From the NCBI RefSeq assembly GCF_041346945.1, contig NZ_CP166850.1, forward strand, positions 5,564,501 to 5,628,500: 64,000 nucleotides of DNA, given 5' to 3'. Positions 45,401-54,368 of the stretch are shown here, in pieces. Each line of letters begins with the position of its first letter. Within the stretch, counting starts at the first letter, position 1. This DNA comes from Amycolatopsis sp. cg9 (GTDB taxonomy: Bacteria > Actinomycetota > Actinomycetes > Mycobacteriales > Pseudonocardiaceae). A program made the translations under genes and the position numbers. The notes beneath the pieces are model-generated. The model did no database searches. It worked only from the letters and a program-made list of their open reading frames with translations, and had not been told where the DNA came from.

Positions 45401-46944
45401 CCGAGCTGGAGCAGGCCGAGTCGGCCGAAGCGGCCGCGGGCTCGGCGGTCGAGTCGCTCGACGCGGCCGTCCGGGCGCGCGCGGCCGAACTGCTGGAGAC
45501 GCCCGACGGCTCCGACGCCTCCGCCCGCGCGGCGGCCCTGGCGCGCGCCCGCCGCGTCGTCGACGGGTGCGAAGACGAGCGCACCGAGGCCATCGGGCTC
45601 GTCTCGACGCGGCGCGCGGAACTGGACTCGCTGCCGACGCAGACCGGCGCCACGGGGGAGAAGCCGCGCGACATCGAGCACGGCCTGGAGCTGATCGACG
45701 CGGCCGGGCTGGAGGCGTCCGCGGCCGCCCGGAAGTGGGAAGAGCTGCAGGAACGCCGGGCGGCGGCCGAAGCGACGCTGGAGTCGGCGCGCACTTCGGC
45801 GTCCGGCTTCTCGCTGCTCGCGGAGTCGATGGCGCACCTGGTGACCGACACCGACGCGGCCGCCTACGACGGCGACGTCGACACCGCGCGCGCCCAGCAC
45901 ACCCGCCTGAACGCGACGTTCACCGAGGCGCAGGATGCCGCCGACGCGGGCGACCGGCGGGTGCGCGCGGCCGCGGACCAGCTGGCGCAGTACGCGACCG
46001 AGAAGCGGTTCGAGAAGCTGAGCACGCCGGTGCGCCAGCAGGTCATCTCGGTCAAGCGCGACCAGCTCCCGGCGCACGCCGGGGAGTGGGCCGAGGCGCT
46101 GCGGCCGCGGCTGCGATCGCTCACCGACGACCTCGCCCAGATCGACCGGCACCGCGGCGGCATCATCACCCGCCTGCAGGGCATGGTCGACGGCGCGCTC
46201 CGGACGTTGCGCTCGGCCCAGCGCGTCTCGCGGCTGCCCGACGGCCTCGGCGACTGGTCCGGGCAGGAGTTCCTCCGCATCCGCTTCACCGAGCTGGAGG
46301 ACAACGCGCTCACCGAGAAGCTCGGCGAGGTCGTCGACGAGGCCGCCGTCGGCAAGACCGCGGACGGCCGCGACGTCAAGCGCGACGGGCTTTCCCTGGT
46401 GCTGCGCGGGGTCCGGGCCGCGGCGCCCAAGGGATTCCGCGTCGACATGCTCAAGCCGGACTCGGTGCTGCGGACCGAACGCCAGCGCGTCTCGGAGATC
46501 CGGGACGTCTTCTCCGGCGGCCAGCAGCTGACCGCGGCGATCATCCTGTACTGCACGCTGGCGGCGTTGCGCGCGAACAACCGCGGCAAGGTCCGCAACC
46601 GGCACTCGGGCGTGCTGTTCCTGGACAACCCGATCGGCCGCGCGTCGGCCGGGTACCTCCTGGAGCTGCAGCGGGCGGTGGCCGAGGCGCTGGGCGTGCA
46701 GCTGATCTACACGACGGGCCTGTTCGACGCGGGCGCGCTGTCGGAGTTCCCGCTGATCGTGCGGCTGCGCAACGACGCGGACCTGCGCGCGGGCCGGAAG
46801 TACCTGTCCGTCGACGCCACGATCCGCACCTCGCTGGACGACCTGGGCGACCCGGACGGCGTCGCGCGGCTCTCGGCCACGCGGATGTTCACGCGGCCGG
46901 CCGAAGAACCCGCGGATTCCGCTGAGGACGAACAGCCGGCGTGA
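42484..46944 (+). CDS. SMC-like coiled-coil ATPase (MukB/MksB/JetC-like), 1486 aa
   Basis: The third and largest gene of the operon. An N-terminal ATPase half has the P-loop-like VLFLENGGGKSVLIKLIF (residues about 62-80). Long Ala/Glu/Arg-rich coiled coils follow (about 290-630 and 770-1200), broken by a globular hinge-like region (about 640-760; GITAWSGWRYLSKL). The C-terminal half has the ABC signature FSGGQQLTAAIIL (1343-1355) and Walker B VLFLDNPIGRAS (1377-1388). The first P-loop glycine is Leu and the usual catalytic Glu after Walker B Asp1381 is Asn1382. Such complexes entrap or extrude DNA. ATG 42484 has AAAAGGGGAG upstream. Confidence 0.8.
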   Translation: MYELSRVRLHSVGPAGARYQDVVLDFSGVGAKITAPQQDALFSAGIHATGPAELRRPSPASVLFLENGGGKSVLIKLIFSVMLPGRRQVVGTTSTKVLEKFVAAKDVSHVVLEWLHVESGHRIITGKVSEWRGHVVSADSENLVDSWYCFRPTSALGLDSLPMTQDGRLLTMSGFHDKLTAAQLAEPELELSWTRRHHEWTGRLDGLGLDTELFRYQRAMNAGEGEAADAFAFGTDDAFVEFLLRAVVSEDEPKDLAEVVATYAHNLAQRGDLLSERDFVAGALELLGPLAAEEGVAAESRKIAESAKADMAALAGRVVARNELENARLSGLEEHVTEVKSAEKLAEGDHRRLAAAVTELRRLVAVLRLDEAQEARKRVDAELAAAKTEAEAWRETATVLNQLNAARKAKDLRELVGSREEKARPALQARNDAASALARGLHALAQDAQRQADKAEAHAGALRAEAEKAQTERDEAANLAAARRAEARGLTTRITELREEVQNAVRAGLLPSGADVAEASRTARSAAEQAASELTRREQELDRAATDLQAAQRAVNEAHQLAGTTQDRFERSTEDLDRAHRRTDALAAEGRLVELLGADDVALESDLPVLLERLREASAAVEKEQTALRMEESADERALAALGSGGLLPPPEDVQAALDALEEAGITAWSGWRYLSKLDSDRRAEVLESLPQLVSGVLLNDAAHVDRAREVLTKRRLLPSATIAVGTTEALLAEAPTAPGVEFLVPPNPAMYDEEAADAEREAVARRHTERQRRLEALSAKLSADGALTWKLTTWREDYPPGAVATLAEQAQAARTARETARTALAQADAEFARLSEKAASLRERVPELRAAAAEAEERARRLGELGARSARIAEWTEEVERATEIAERADLQASDAAGKAARLREQAGEEQRTADGHRRTATTARAELAEVPGAAEAADGPVPSEPVDALRRTYLSASESYAKVEVGSDLRAELEQAESAEAAAGSAVESLDAAVRARAAELLETPDGSDASARAAALARARRVVDGCEDERTEAIGLVSTRRAELDSLPTQTGATGEKPRDIEHGLELIDAAGLEASAAARKWEELQERRAAAEATLESARTSASGFSLLAESMAHLVTDTDAAAYDGDVDTARAQHTRLNATFTEAQDAADAGDRRVRAAADQLAQYATEKRFEKLSTPVRQQVISVKRDQLPAHAGEWAEALRPRLRSLTDDLAQIDRHRGGIITRLQGMVDGALRTLRSAQRVSRLPDGLGDWSGQEFLRIRFTELEDNALTEKLGEVVDEAAVGKTADGRDVKRDGLSLVLRGVRAAAPKGFRVDMLKPDSVLRTERQRVSEIRDVFSGGQQLTAAIILYCTLAALRANNRGKVRNRHSGVLFLDNPIGRASAGYLLELQRAVAEALGVQLIYTTGLFDAGALSEFPLIVRLRNDADLRAGRKYLSVDATIRTSLDDLGDPDGVARLSATRMFTRPAEEPADSAEDEQPA

Positions 46945-46981
46945 CGGGAACATCCGGCGGCGCCCGGTGGTTCCCCCGCGC

Positions 46982-47773
46982 ATGACGAAGCTGGGGCCGC
47001 TGGGGGCCACCCACACCGCACTGGACACCGACGCCGCCGTGGCGACCGCGGCCGAGCTGGAGGAACTGGGCTACGCCACGCTGTGGCTGCCCGGCGGGCA
47101 GGGCAACAACCTGCCCCGCATCGCCGAGGTGGTCCGCGGGACCTCGCGGGTCCAGGTGGCGAGCGGGATCCTGTCGGTCGACCGGGTGCCGGCCGCCGCG
47201 GTCGCCGCGACGTACGCGGACCTGCCCGCCGGCCGGTTCGTCGTCGGCCTCGGCGGGGCGCACGGGGCGCGTCCGCTGGCGGCGCTGAACGACTACCTCG
47301 ACGAGATCGAGGACGTCGTGCCGCCGGCCGCGCGGATCCTGTCGGCGCTCGGGCCGCGGATGCTCGGGCTGGCGCGCGACCGCGCTTCGGGCGCGTACCC
47401 GTACCTGGTCACGACGGACTACGTCGCGTCGGCGCGGGAGATCCTCGGTGCCGGCCCGCAGCTGTCGGTGCTGCTGAACGTGGTGGCGGAGACCGATGTC
47501 GCCGCGATGCGGGAAACCGTGCGCGGCGGGTCGCTGAAGTTCCTGGCCGGCGTGCCGGGCTACGCGGCCAACCTCCGGCGGATGGGCTTCTCCGACGCGG
47601 ACGTCGCGGACCTGTCGGACCGGCTGGTCGACGGCGTCACCGTGTGGGGCGACTTCGACGCGGTCGTGGCGCGGCTGCGGGAGTTCCGGGCCGCGGGGGC
47701 GGACCAGGTGGTCGTACCCCTCGCCGAGCTGCCGCGCGAGTGGTGGCCGGAGCTCGTGGCGGCGGTCCGGTGA
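46982..47773 (+). CDS. LLM-class (luciferase-like) F420-dependent oxidoreductase
   Basis: A 263-aa TIM-barrel protein of the luciferase-like monooxygenase class, which in actinobacteria often uses F420. It has LEELGYATLWLPGG, VASGILSVDRVPAAAVAATYADL, RFVVGLGGAHG and a C-terminal DQVVVPLAELPREWW. It is shorter than typical members (about 300-350 aa). ATG 46982 is followed by MTKLGPLGATH; no strong ribosome site is seen. The next gene overlaps its stop. Confidence 0.85.
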   Translation: MTKLGPLGATHTALDTDAAVATAAELEELGYATLWLPGGQGNNLPRIAEVVRGTSRVQVASGILSVDRVPAAAVAATYADLPAGRFVVGLGGAHGARPLAALNDYLDEIEDVVPPAARILSALGPRMLGLARDRASGAYPYLVTTDYVASAREILGAGPQLSVLLNVVAETDVAAMRETVRGGSLKFLAGVPGYAANLRRMGFSDADVADLSDRLVDGVTVWGDFDAVVARLREFRAAGADQVVVPLAELPREWWPELVAAVR

Positions 47774-48096
47774 GCACGGCCCGGGCCCGGGGGCTCTCGC
47801 ACGCGCCCCCGGCGGAGGTCTCGCTGCAGGACGCGCTGGCCGCGGTCGCCGATCCGGTGCGCCGCAGCATCCTGCGCGAGCTGGCCGCCGTGCCCGAGTG
47901 GACGAAGGCGTGCGGCACGTTCGACCTGCCGGTGGCGAAGGCGACCCGCAGCCACCACTTCGCGGTGCTGCGCGCGGCGGGCCTGATCGAGCAGCGCGAC
48001 GACGGGCCGCGGCGGCTGAACCGGTTGCGGCGTCCCGAATTCGACGCGGCCTTCCCCGGTTTGCTCGACCTGGTGCTCAGTCACCCCGGCCGGTGA
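47770..48096 (+). CDS. ArsR-type winged-helix regulator
   Basis: A 108-aa DNA-binding protein. The winged helix (about residues 20-100) has ALAAVADPVRRSILRELAAVPEW and ATRSHHFAVLRAAGLIEQRDDG. The metal-binding cysteines of ArsR/SmtB sensors are not evident; one Cys (KACGTFD) precedes the recognition helix, so a redox or other signal is possible. GTG 47770 overlaps the oxidoreductase stop, which is its likely partner or target. It overlaps the convergent LysE gene by 20 bp. Confidence 0.87.
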   Translation: MSTARARGLSHAPPAEVSLQDALAAVADPVRRSILRELAAVPEWTKACGTFDLPVAKATRSHHFAVLRAAGLIEQRDDGPRRLNRLRRPEFDAAFPGLLDLVLSHPGR

Positions 48097-48721
48097 ACGC
48101 CAGTCCGGTGCCGAGGCCGATCATGACGAGGCCGCCGGTGCCGCCGACCAGCTCGAGGCGCTTCGGCGAGCGGGCGAACCAGGCGCGCGCGGTGCCGGCG
48201 ACCAGCGCCCACGCGCTGTCGGTCGCGAGCGCGATCGCCGGCAGGCAGAGCCCGAGGACCAGCATCTGCGCGGGCACGGACCCGGCCTCGGGGTCGACGA
48301 ACTGGGGGAGCAGCGCCGCCAGGAACACGATCGACTTCGGGTTCGCGAAGCCGACGACGAAGCCGTCGCGCAGGACGGCGAGCACGCGGCCCGGCGTGGC
48401 GCGCACCTTGGCGGCCATCGCGTCGGTCAGCTTCCGCCGGTGCCGGACCGCCTGGACGCCCAGGTAGACGAGGTAGGCGGCACCGGCGATCTTGACCGCG
48501 GTGAACACCGCGGCCGACGTCGTCACGAGCGCGCCGAGCCCGAACGCGACCGCGACGACCTGCGTGTACACGCCCGCGGAGTTGCCGAGGACGGTGAGCA
48601 GCGCCTCGCGGCGCCCGACGGTGAGCGCGCGGCTGATGGTGAACAGCACGCTCGGCCCGGGGACCACGACCATGAGGAACGTCAGCGCGGCGAACGCCGC
48701 CAAGTGCGCACCGGAGACCAT
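48077..48721 (-). CDS. LysE/RhtB family amino-acid exporter
   Basis: A 214-aa inner-membrane protein with about six hydrophobic helices. It begins AAFAALTFLMVVVPGPSVLFTISRAL, the diagnostic LysE/RhtB N-terminus with PGP. It continues with GNSAGVYTQVVAVAFGLGAL and GFVVGFANPKSIVFLAALLPQF. The family exports amino acids or related metabolites; the substrate is unknown. ATG 48721 starts MVSGAHLAAF. It is divergent from the DNA-binding protein at 48793. Confidence 0.92.
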   Translation of the reverse strand: MVSGAHLAAFAALTFLMVVVPGPSVLFTISRALTVGRREALLTVLGNSAGVYTQVVAVAFGLGALVTTSAAVFTAVKIAGAAYLVYLGVQAVRHRRKLTDAMAAKVRATPGRVLAVLRDGFVVGFANPKSIVFLAALLPQFVDPEAGSVPAQMLVLGLCLPAIALATDSAWALVAGTARAWFARSPKRLELVGGTGGLVMIGLGTGLAFTGRGD

Positions 48722-48792
48722 GGCGCGAGGCTATCCCGTGGTCGCGGGGACGACCAGGCGTTTTTGTCGGTGCCGGGTGGTAGGAAAACGGG

Positions 48793-49974
48793 GTGCCTCC
48801 GAAGATCAGCACCGAGCAGCGCCGGGCCCGCCTCGCGGTCCGCCACCACCTCGCCGCGCCCGCCCCGACGGTGGCGGACGCGGTGGCGGGGATCGTCGCC
48901 CTGCACGCCACCGACCCGGCGACCGTCCACCTGTCGGCGTCGGCCCGCCTCGCGGCACCGGCGGTTTCCGGGGTGGAGCAAGCGCTTTACGACGACCGTT
49001 CGCTGCTGCGGCTGCTCGGCATGCGGCGCACGGTGTTCGTGACGGATCTGGAAACGGCGGCGCTCGTGCAGGCCGGGTGCGCCGCGGACATCGTCGTCAA
49101 GCAGCGGAAGCTCCTGGAGCAGCACCTCGGGGCGCAGGGGCACCCGGAGAACGTGCCGGAGCCGGCGAAGTGGCTGGCTTCGGTCGAGGCCTCGGTCGAG
49201 GCGGCGCTGCGGGCCCGCGGTTCGGCGACGGCGCAGCAGCTGAGCGAGGACGAGCCCCGTCTGCGCCAGCAGCTGCTGATGGCGGCGGGCAAGCCGTACG
49301 AAGCGATCGGCAACGTGACGAGCCGGGTGCTGTTCCTGCTGGCGGCGGGCGGCCGCATCGCGCGGGGGAGGCCGCGCGGGAGCTGGCTCAGCACGCAGTA
49401 CGTCTGGCACCCCCTGGACGAGTGGGTCACCGGCGGCCTGCGCGCATGGGAGCCGGCCGCGGCGCGAGCCGAGCTGGCCCGGCGCTGGCTGCGCGCGTAC
49501 GGCCCGGCGCCGGTGTCCGACCTGAGGTGGTGGACGGGCTGGACGGCGGGGCAGGCGAAGCAGGCGCTGGCCGCGGTGTCCCCGGTCGAGGTGGACCTCG
49601 ACGGCGTGCCGGGGATCGCGCTGCCGGCCGACCTGGAGCCGGTGCCGCCACCACCACCGTGGGTGGCGTTCCTGCCGGCGCTGGACCCGACCCCGATGGG
49701 CTGGCAGGAGCGCGACTGGTTCCTGGGCCCGCACCGGACAGCGCTGTTCGACCGCAGCGGCAACGTCGGCCCGACGATCTGGTCCTCGGGCCGCGTGGTG
49801 GGCGGCTGGGCCCAGCGCCCCTCGGGCGAGATCGCCTGGCGGCTGCTGGAGGACGTGGGCACGGAGGTGACGAGCGCGGTCGAGACCGAGGCGGAGAGGT
49901 GCGCGTCCTGGTTCGGCGAGGTGCGAGCGGTGCCGCGGTTCCGGACACCGCTGGAACGGGAGCTGTCGGCTTAG
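48793..49974 (+). CDS. AlkZ-like winged-helix DNA-binding protein
   Basis: A 393-aa protein of the winged-helix family related to the DNA glycosylase AlkZ/YcaQ (HTH_42). It has IVALHATDPATVHLSASARL at residues 35-55, FVTDLETAALVQAG, and a C-terminal DLRWWTGWTAGQAKQAL and VAFLPALDPTPMGWQERDW. Where AlkZ has a catalytic Gln-x-Gln pair, this protein reads LHAT, so glycosylase activity is uncertain; it fits better with the AlkZ-like subfamily. GTG 48793 is 6 nt after TAGGAA. Confidence 0.8.
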   Translation: MPPKISTEQRRARLAVRHHLAAPAPTVADAVAGIVALHATDPATVHLSASARLAAPAVSGVEQALYDDRSLLRLLGMRRTVFVTDLETAALVQAGCAADIVVKQRKLLEQHLGAQGHPENVPEPAKWLASVEASVEAALRARGSATAQQLSEDEPRLRQQLLMAAGKPYEAIGNVTSRVLFLLAAGGRIARGRPRGSWLSTQYVWHPLDEWVTGGLRAWEPAAARAELARRWLRAYGPAPVSDLRWWTGWTAGQAKQALAAVSPVEVDLDGVPGIALPADLEPVPPPPPWVAFLPALDPTPMGWQERDWFLGPHRTALFDRSGNVGPTIWSSGRVVGGWAQRPSGEIAWRLLEDVGTEVTSAVETEAERCASWFGEVRAVPRFRTPLERELSA

Positions 49975-49994
49975 CGCGGAGGGTTGGTGGGGTC

Positions 49995-50057
49995 GCTCCG
50001 TGCTCCGTGCTCCGTGCTCCGTGCTCCGTGCTCCGTGCTCCGTGCTCCGTGCTCCGC
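49995..50057. repeat. Heptanucleotide tandem repeat, nine copies
   Basis: GCTCCGT occurs eight times without error from 49995 to 50050, followed by a ninth copy with one change (GCTCCGC). It starts 20 bp after the stop of the AlkZ-like gene. A 7-bp unit would shift frame at each gain or loss if translated, but no gene covers it. It is a candidate variable-number locus. Confidence 0.95.
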
Positions 50058-50767
50058 GGGCCCCGTGCCCCGCGGGCCCGCCGGCTCGGGCCGGGATGGC
50101 GGGCGCCTGCCCGGCCGCTCTGCGGCTTCCGCATCCTCCGGCACCCCGGGAGCCTTCGGTACCCAGATCCTGCGCCGCTGGATCCGGCCCGCTGATCCGG
50201 CGGCGACGCTGGGATCCCCCGGCTCGGGATCCCGCGGCCCTCACGTCCTGCGACCTCGCAGCCCATCTCGCTCCCGGCTCCCGGCTCCCGGGTGCCCTGT
50301 GCCCGCGCCCCTCATGCCCCGCGCCATGCGCATGCGACCCCGGCTCCAGGCGACCCTCGCCCCCGCGGCCTCTCAGCACGCCCGCGACCCGTCGCGCCCC
50401 GCGCCCGCCGACCCCGGGCTCCCGGCAACCTCCCGAACCGCACCCGGCCGCGAGCCGACCGGCGCAGTGAAGGCCGCCCACCCGGGTGCAACCGCCGCGA
50501 CCGCCGTCGCTGGATCGGTCGAGCCGCCGACCTCACACCCGACCCGGAAGCCGCCCCACCCGCCCCCGGAACCACCCCCGCAAGCCACAGTCAGCTGAAT
50601 CGTTCCAGCAGCCAAACCGGCCCCGCCGAAGATCACCCGACGGCACCCGCCGCACCCCGCACTCCCAGCCGGAACCGGTCCCGCGCCCCGAACCTCCCAC
50701 CCCCACTGGTCCGCCGTGGTCCGCCCCCGAGAACTCCAGCAAAAACACCAGGCTTCTTAATCGATTC
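50058..50767. other. Gene-free, C-rich stretch before gap
   Basis: About 700 bp without a credible gene. Open frames here are Pro/Arg/Ala-rich with no ribosome sites. The + strand has clearly more C than G, unlike neighbouring genes, and short direct repeats (CTCCCGG, TGCCC-type runs near 50270-50300). No RNA gene or mobile element was recognised. Confidence 0.6.
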
Positions 50768-50837
50768 TTGACCCGTTCGCCAAGTGGTGGAAGTCTCGTC
50801 AGGGCAGTCAGGGACGCGCATGCCCGCACGCTAGGGT
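50768..50837 (+). promoter_or_regulatory. Candidate promoters of the gap-pgk-tpiA operon
   Basis: TTGACC (50768-50773) is followed after 17 bp by AAGTCT. Further on, TAGGGT (50832-50837) resembles a TANNNT -10 and would give a leader of about 55 nt before gap. Which is used is unknown. Confidence 0.3.
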
Positions 50838-50839
50838 GA

Positions 50840-51901
<1,062 letters not shown>

Positions 51902-51906
51902 GCCGG

Positions 51907-53121
51907 ATGACCGTCAAGAACCTCGACGACCTGCTGGGCGAGGGCGTTCAGGGCCGGTACGTGCTCGTGCGGTCCGACCTGAACGTCCCGCTCGACGGGG
52001 AGCGCATCACCGACGACGGCCGCGTCCGCGCGGCGCTGCCGACGATCAAGAAGCTCGCCGACGCGGGCGCGAAGGTCGTCGTCACCGCGCACCTCGGCCG
52101 CCCCAAGGGCGAGCCGGACCCGAAGTACACCCTCGCGCCCGTCGCCAAGCGGCTCACCGAGCTGCTCGGTGCCGAGGTCGCGCTGGCCGGTGACCTGGTC
52201 GGCGAGTCCGCGAAGGCGCTGACCGGCGACCTGGTCAGCGGCAGTGTCGTCCTGCTGGAGAACGTGCGCTTCGACGCGCGCGAGACCAGCAAGGACGCCG
52301 TGGACCGCTCCGAGCTGGCCGCCGAGCTGGGCGCGCTCGTCCCGGGCGGCGCGTTCGTCTCCGACGGCTTCGGCGTCGTGCACCGCAAGCAGGCCTCGGT
52401 CTACGAGGTCGCGTCGGTGCTCCCGGCGTACGCGGGCGGCCTGGTGCTGGCCGAGCTGGACGTGCTGAAGAAGCTGACCGACGACGTCCAGCGGCCCTAC
52501 GTGGTCGTGCTCGGCGGCGCGAAGGTGTCCGACAAGCTCGGCGTCATCGCGAACCTGCTGACCAAGGTCGACCGGCTGCTCATCGGCGGCGGCATGGCGT
52601 ACACCTTCCTCAAGGCCCAGGGCCACGAGGTCGGCCAGTCGCTGCTGCAGGCCGACCAGCTCGACCAGGTCAAGGGCTTCCTCGCCGAGGCCGAGAAGCG
52701 CGGTGTCGAACTGGTCCTGCCGGTCGACGTGCTCGCCGCGACGGAGTTCTCGGCCGGCGCCGAGCACGAGGTCGTCGAAGCCACCGCCATCCCGGCCGAC
52801 CGCCAGGGTCTGGACATCGGCCCGCGCAGCCGCGAGCTGTTCGCGAGCAAGCTGGCCGACGCCAAGACCGTGTTCTGGAACGGCCCGATGGGCGTGTTCG
52901 AGTTCGAGGCGTTCTCCGGCGGCACCCGTGCCGTCGCCGAAGCCCTGGTCGCGAGCGACGCGTTCACCGTGGTCGGCGGTGGCGACTCGGCCGCCGCGGT
53001 GCGGCAGCTGGGCCTGCCCGAAGACGGCTTCTCGCACATCTCCACCGGCGGCGGTGCCTCGCTGGAGTACCTCGAAGGCAAGGAACTGCCGGGCGTCGTG
53101 GCCCTGGAGGAGAAGAACTAG
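51907..53121 (+). CDS. pgk: Phosphoglycerate kinase
   Basis: Transfers phosphate from 1,3-bisphosphoglycerate to ADP. The 404-aa two-domain protein has [21 protein letters not shown], and [13 protein letters not shown] in the N-terminal substrate domain. [15 protein letters not shown] and [18 protein letters not shown], with the glycine-rich [11 protein letters not shown], form the nucleotide domain. ATG 51907 is 5 bp after gap; its TAG overlaps the tpiA GTG by one base. Confidence 0.98.
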   Translation: MTVKNLDDLLGEGVQGRYVLVRSDLNVPLDGERITDDGRVRAALPTIKKLADAGAKVVVTAHLGRPKGEPDPKYTLAPVAKRLTELLGAEVALAGDLVGESAKALTGDLVSGSVVLLENVRFDARETSKDAVDRSELAAELGALVPGGAFVSDGFGVVHRKQASVYEVASVLPAYAGGLVLAELDVLKKLTDDVQRPYVVVLGGAKVSDKLGVIANLLTKVDRLLIGGGMAYTFLKAQGHEVGQSLLQADQLDQVKGFLAEAEKRGVELVLPVDVLAATEFSAGAEHEVVEATAIPADRQGLDIGPRSRELFASKLADAKTVFWNGPMGVFEFEAFSGGTRAVAEALVASDAFTVVGGGDSAAAVRQLGLPEDGFSHISTGGGASLEYLEGKELPGVVALEEKN

Positions 53122-53906
53122 TGGCACGCAAGCCGTTCATCGCCGGCAACTGGAAGATGAACCAGAACCACCTCGAGGCGATCGCGCTCGTCCAGAAGAT
53201 CGCCTTCGCGCTGCCGGAGAAGTACTACGCGAAGGTCGACGTGGCGGTGCTGCCGCCGTTCACCGACATCCGCAGCGTGCAGACCCTGGTCGACGGCGAC
53301 AAGCTGTCGCTCACCTACGGCGCCCAGGACATCGCGCCGCAGGACTCGGGCGCCTACACCGGGGACATCTCGGGCCTGATGCTGGCGAAGCTGGGCTGCA
53401 AGTTCGTCGCCGTCGGGCACTCGGAGCGGCGCGAGTACCACGCCGAGACCGACGAGCTGGTCAACAAGAAGGTCAAGGCCGCGCTCAAGCACGGCATCAC
53501 GCCGATCCTCTGCATCGGGGAGAAGCTCGAGGTCCGCGAGGCCGGCGAGCACATCCACCACACCACGACGCAGCTGATCGAGGGCCTGAAGGGCCTCAAG
53601 GCCGAGCAGGTCTCGGGCGTGGTCGTCGCGTACGAGCCGGTCTGGGCGATCGGCACCGGCAAGGTCGCGTCGTCGGCCGACGCCGAAGAGGTCTGCAAGG
53701 CCATCCGGGCCACCCTCCAGGAGAAGTACGGCGACGAGGTCGCTTCGTCCGTCCGGGTGCTCTACGGGGGATCGGTGAAGTCGGGCAACATCAGCGAGCT
53801 GGTGGGCTGCGAGAACATCGACGGTGCCCTGGTCGGCGGAGCGAGCCTCGACGGCGAGGAGTTCACGAAACTCTGCGCACTCGCCGCGGGCGGGCCGCTG
53901 CCCTGA
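53121..53906 (+). CDS. tpiA: Triosephosphate isomerase
   Basis: Interconverts dihydroxyacetone phosphate and glyceraldehyde 3-phosphate. The 261-aa TIM barrel has [11 protein letters not shown] (catalytic Lys), [12 protein letters not shown] (catalytic His), and [14 protein letters not shown] (catalytic Glu). [12 protein letters not shown] and [15 protein letters not shown] bind phosphate. GTG 53121 overlaps the pgk stop, so the three glycolytic genes are one operon. Confidence 0.98.
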   Translation: MARKPFIAGNWKMNQNHLEAIALVQKIAFALPEKYYAKVDVAVLPPFTDIRSVQTLVDGDKLSLTYGAQDIAPQDSGAYTGDISGLMLAKLGCKFVAVGHSERREYHAETDELVNKKVKAALKHGITPILCIGEKLEVREAGEHIHHTTTQLIEGLKGLKAEQVSGVVVAYEPVWAIGTGKVASSADAEEVCKAIRATLQEKYGDEVASSVRVLYGGSVKSGNISELVGCENIDGALVGGASLDGEEFTKLCALAAGGPLP

Positions 53907-53922
53907 TCGAGGCCACGACCGG

Positions 53923-54005
53923 GTAACCTGTGTATCCGGTCCGTCACACAGCAGTGGACGAGTCCAGGGGTACGGTGGGGGTCGGAAACGACCATGCCGT
54001 ACCCC
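53923..54005 (+). promoter_or_regulatory. secG promoter and 5'-UTR hairpin with GAAA tetraloop
   Basis: TAACCT at 53923-53928 could be the -10 of a separate secG transcript. Downstream, GGGGTACGG (53967-53975) pairs with CCGTACCCC (53997-54005). Inside, GGTCG-GAAA-CGACC (53980-53993) forms a second helix capped by a GNRA-type tetraloop. The 39-nt structure ends 28 nt before the secG ATG. It may stop tpiA read-through or act as a structured leader. Confidence 0.5.
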
Positions 54006-54033
54006 TGCATTCTCCTAGAGCCCAGAGGATGAC

Positions 54034-54264
54034 ATGAAGCTGTTCCTGCAAATCCTGTTGATCGTCTCCAGCGTCCTGCTGGTGGTCGCTGTGCTGCTGC
54101 ACCGTGGCCGGGGCGGTGGCCTGTCGTCGCTGTTCGGCGGTGGGATGCAGTCGAGCCTGGCCGGGTCGAGCGTGGCCGAGAAGAACCTCGACCGGATCAC
54201 CCTGCTGCTGGGCGCGGTCTGGCTGATCAGCATCGTGGGCTTGGGTCTGCTGCTCAAGGTGTGA
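54034..54264 (+). CDS. secG: Preprotein translocase subunit SecG
   Basis: A 76-aa accessory subunit of the SecYEG export channel in the cell membrane. Two hydrophobic helices (residues about 3-22 and 55-74) flank the conserved cytoplasmic loop with GGGLSSLFGGGMQSSLAGSSVAEKN-type composition. ATG 54034 has AGAGGATG upstream. It follows tpiA, as in other actinobacteria. Confidence 0.95.
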   Translation: MKLFLQILLIVSSVLLVVAVLLHRGRGGGLSSLFGGGMQSSLAGSSVAEKNLDRITLLLGAVWLISIVGLGLLLKV

Positions 54265-54368
54265 GGCGTCCGGCGTCCCGCCGCGATCGCGACCGGATCC
54301 GACGGCGGAACGCGCGATTCGGCGTGCCTATAGGGGGGCGCGCCGCCGATTCCTAGGTGTGAGGATTC

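Noticed and set aside
43339..47028. A 1229-codon open frame on the minus strand opposite the SMC-like gene, and similar long antisense frames near 1.1-2.4, 20.8-23.6 and 30.4-33.4 kb
   Set aside because: They mirror high-GC codon bias of well-recognised genes on the other strand, are Arg/Gly/Asp-rich with no domain, and lack ribosome sites.
46945..48792. JetD-like nuclease or other effector linked to the SMC-type operon
   Set aside because: The next genes are an LLM-class oxidoreductase, an ArsR-type regulator and a LysE exporter; none has toprim or nuclease motifs.
49984..50830. Several Pro/Arg-rich open frames before gap
   Set aside because: Their peptides are translations of the heptamer repeat and of C-rich sequence; no start signal or similarity is visible.
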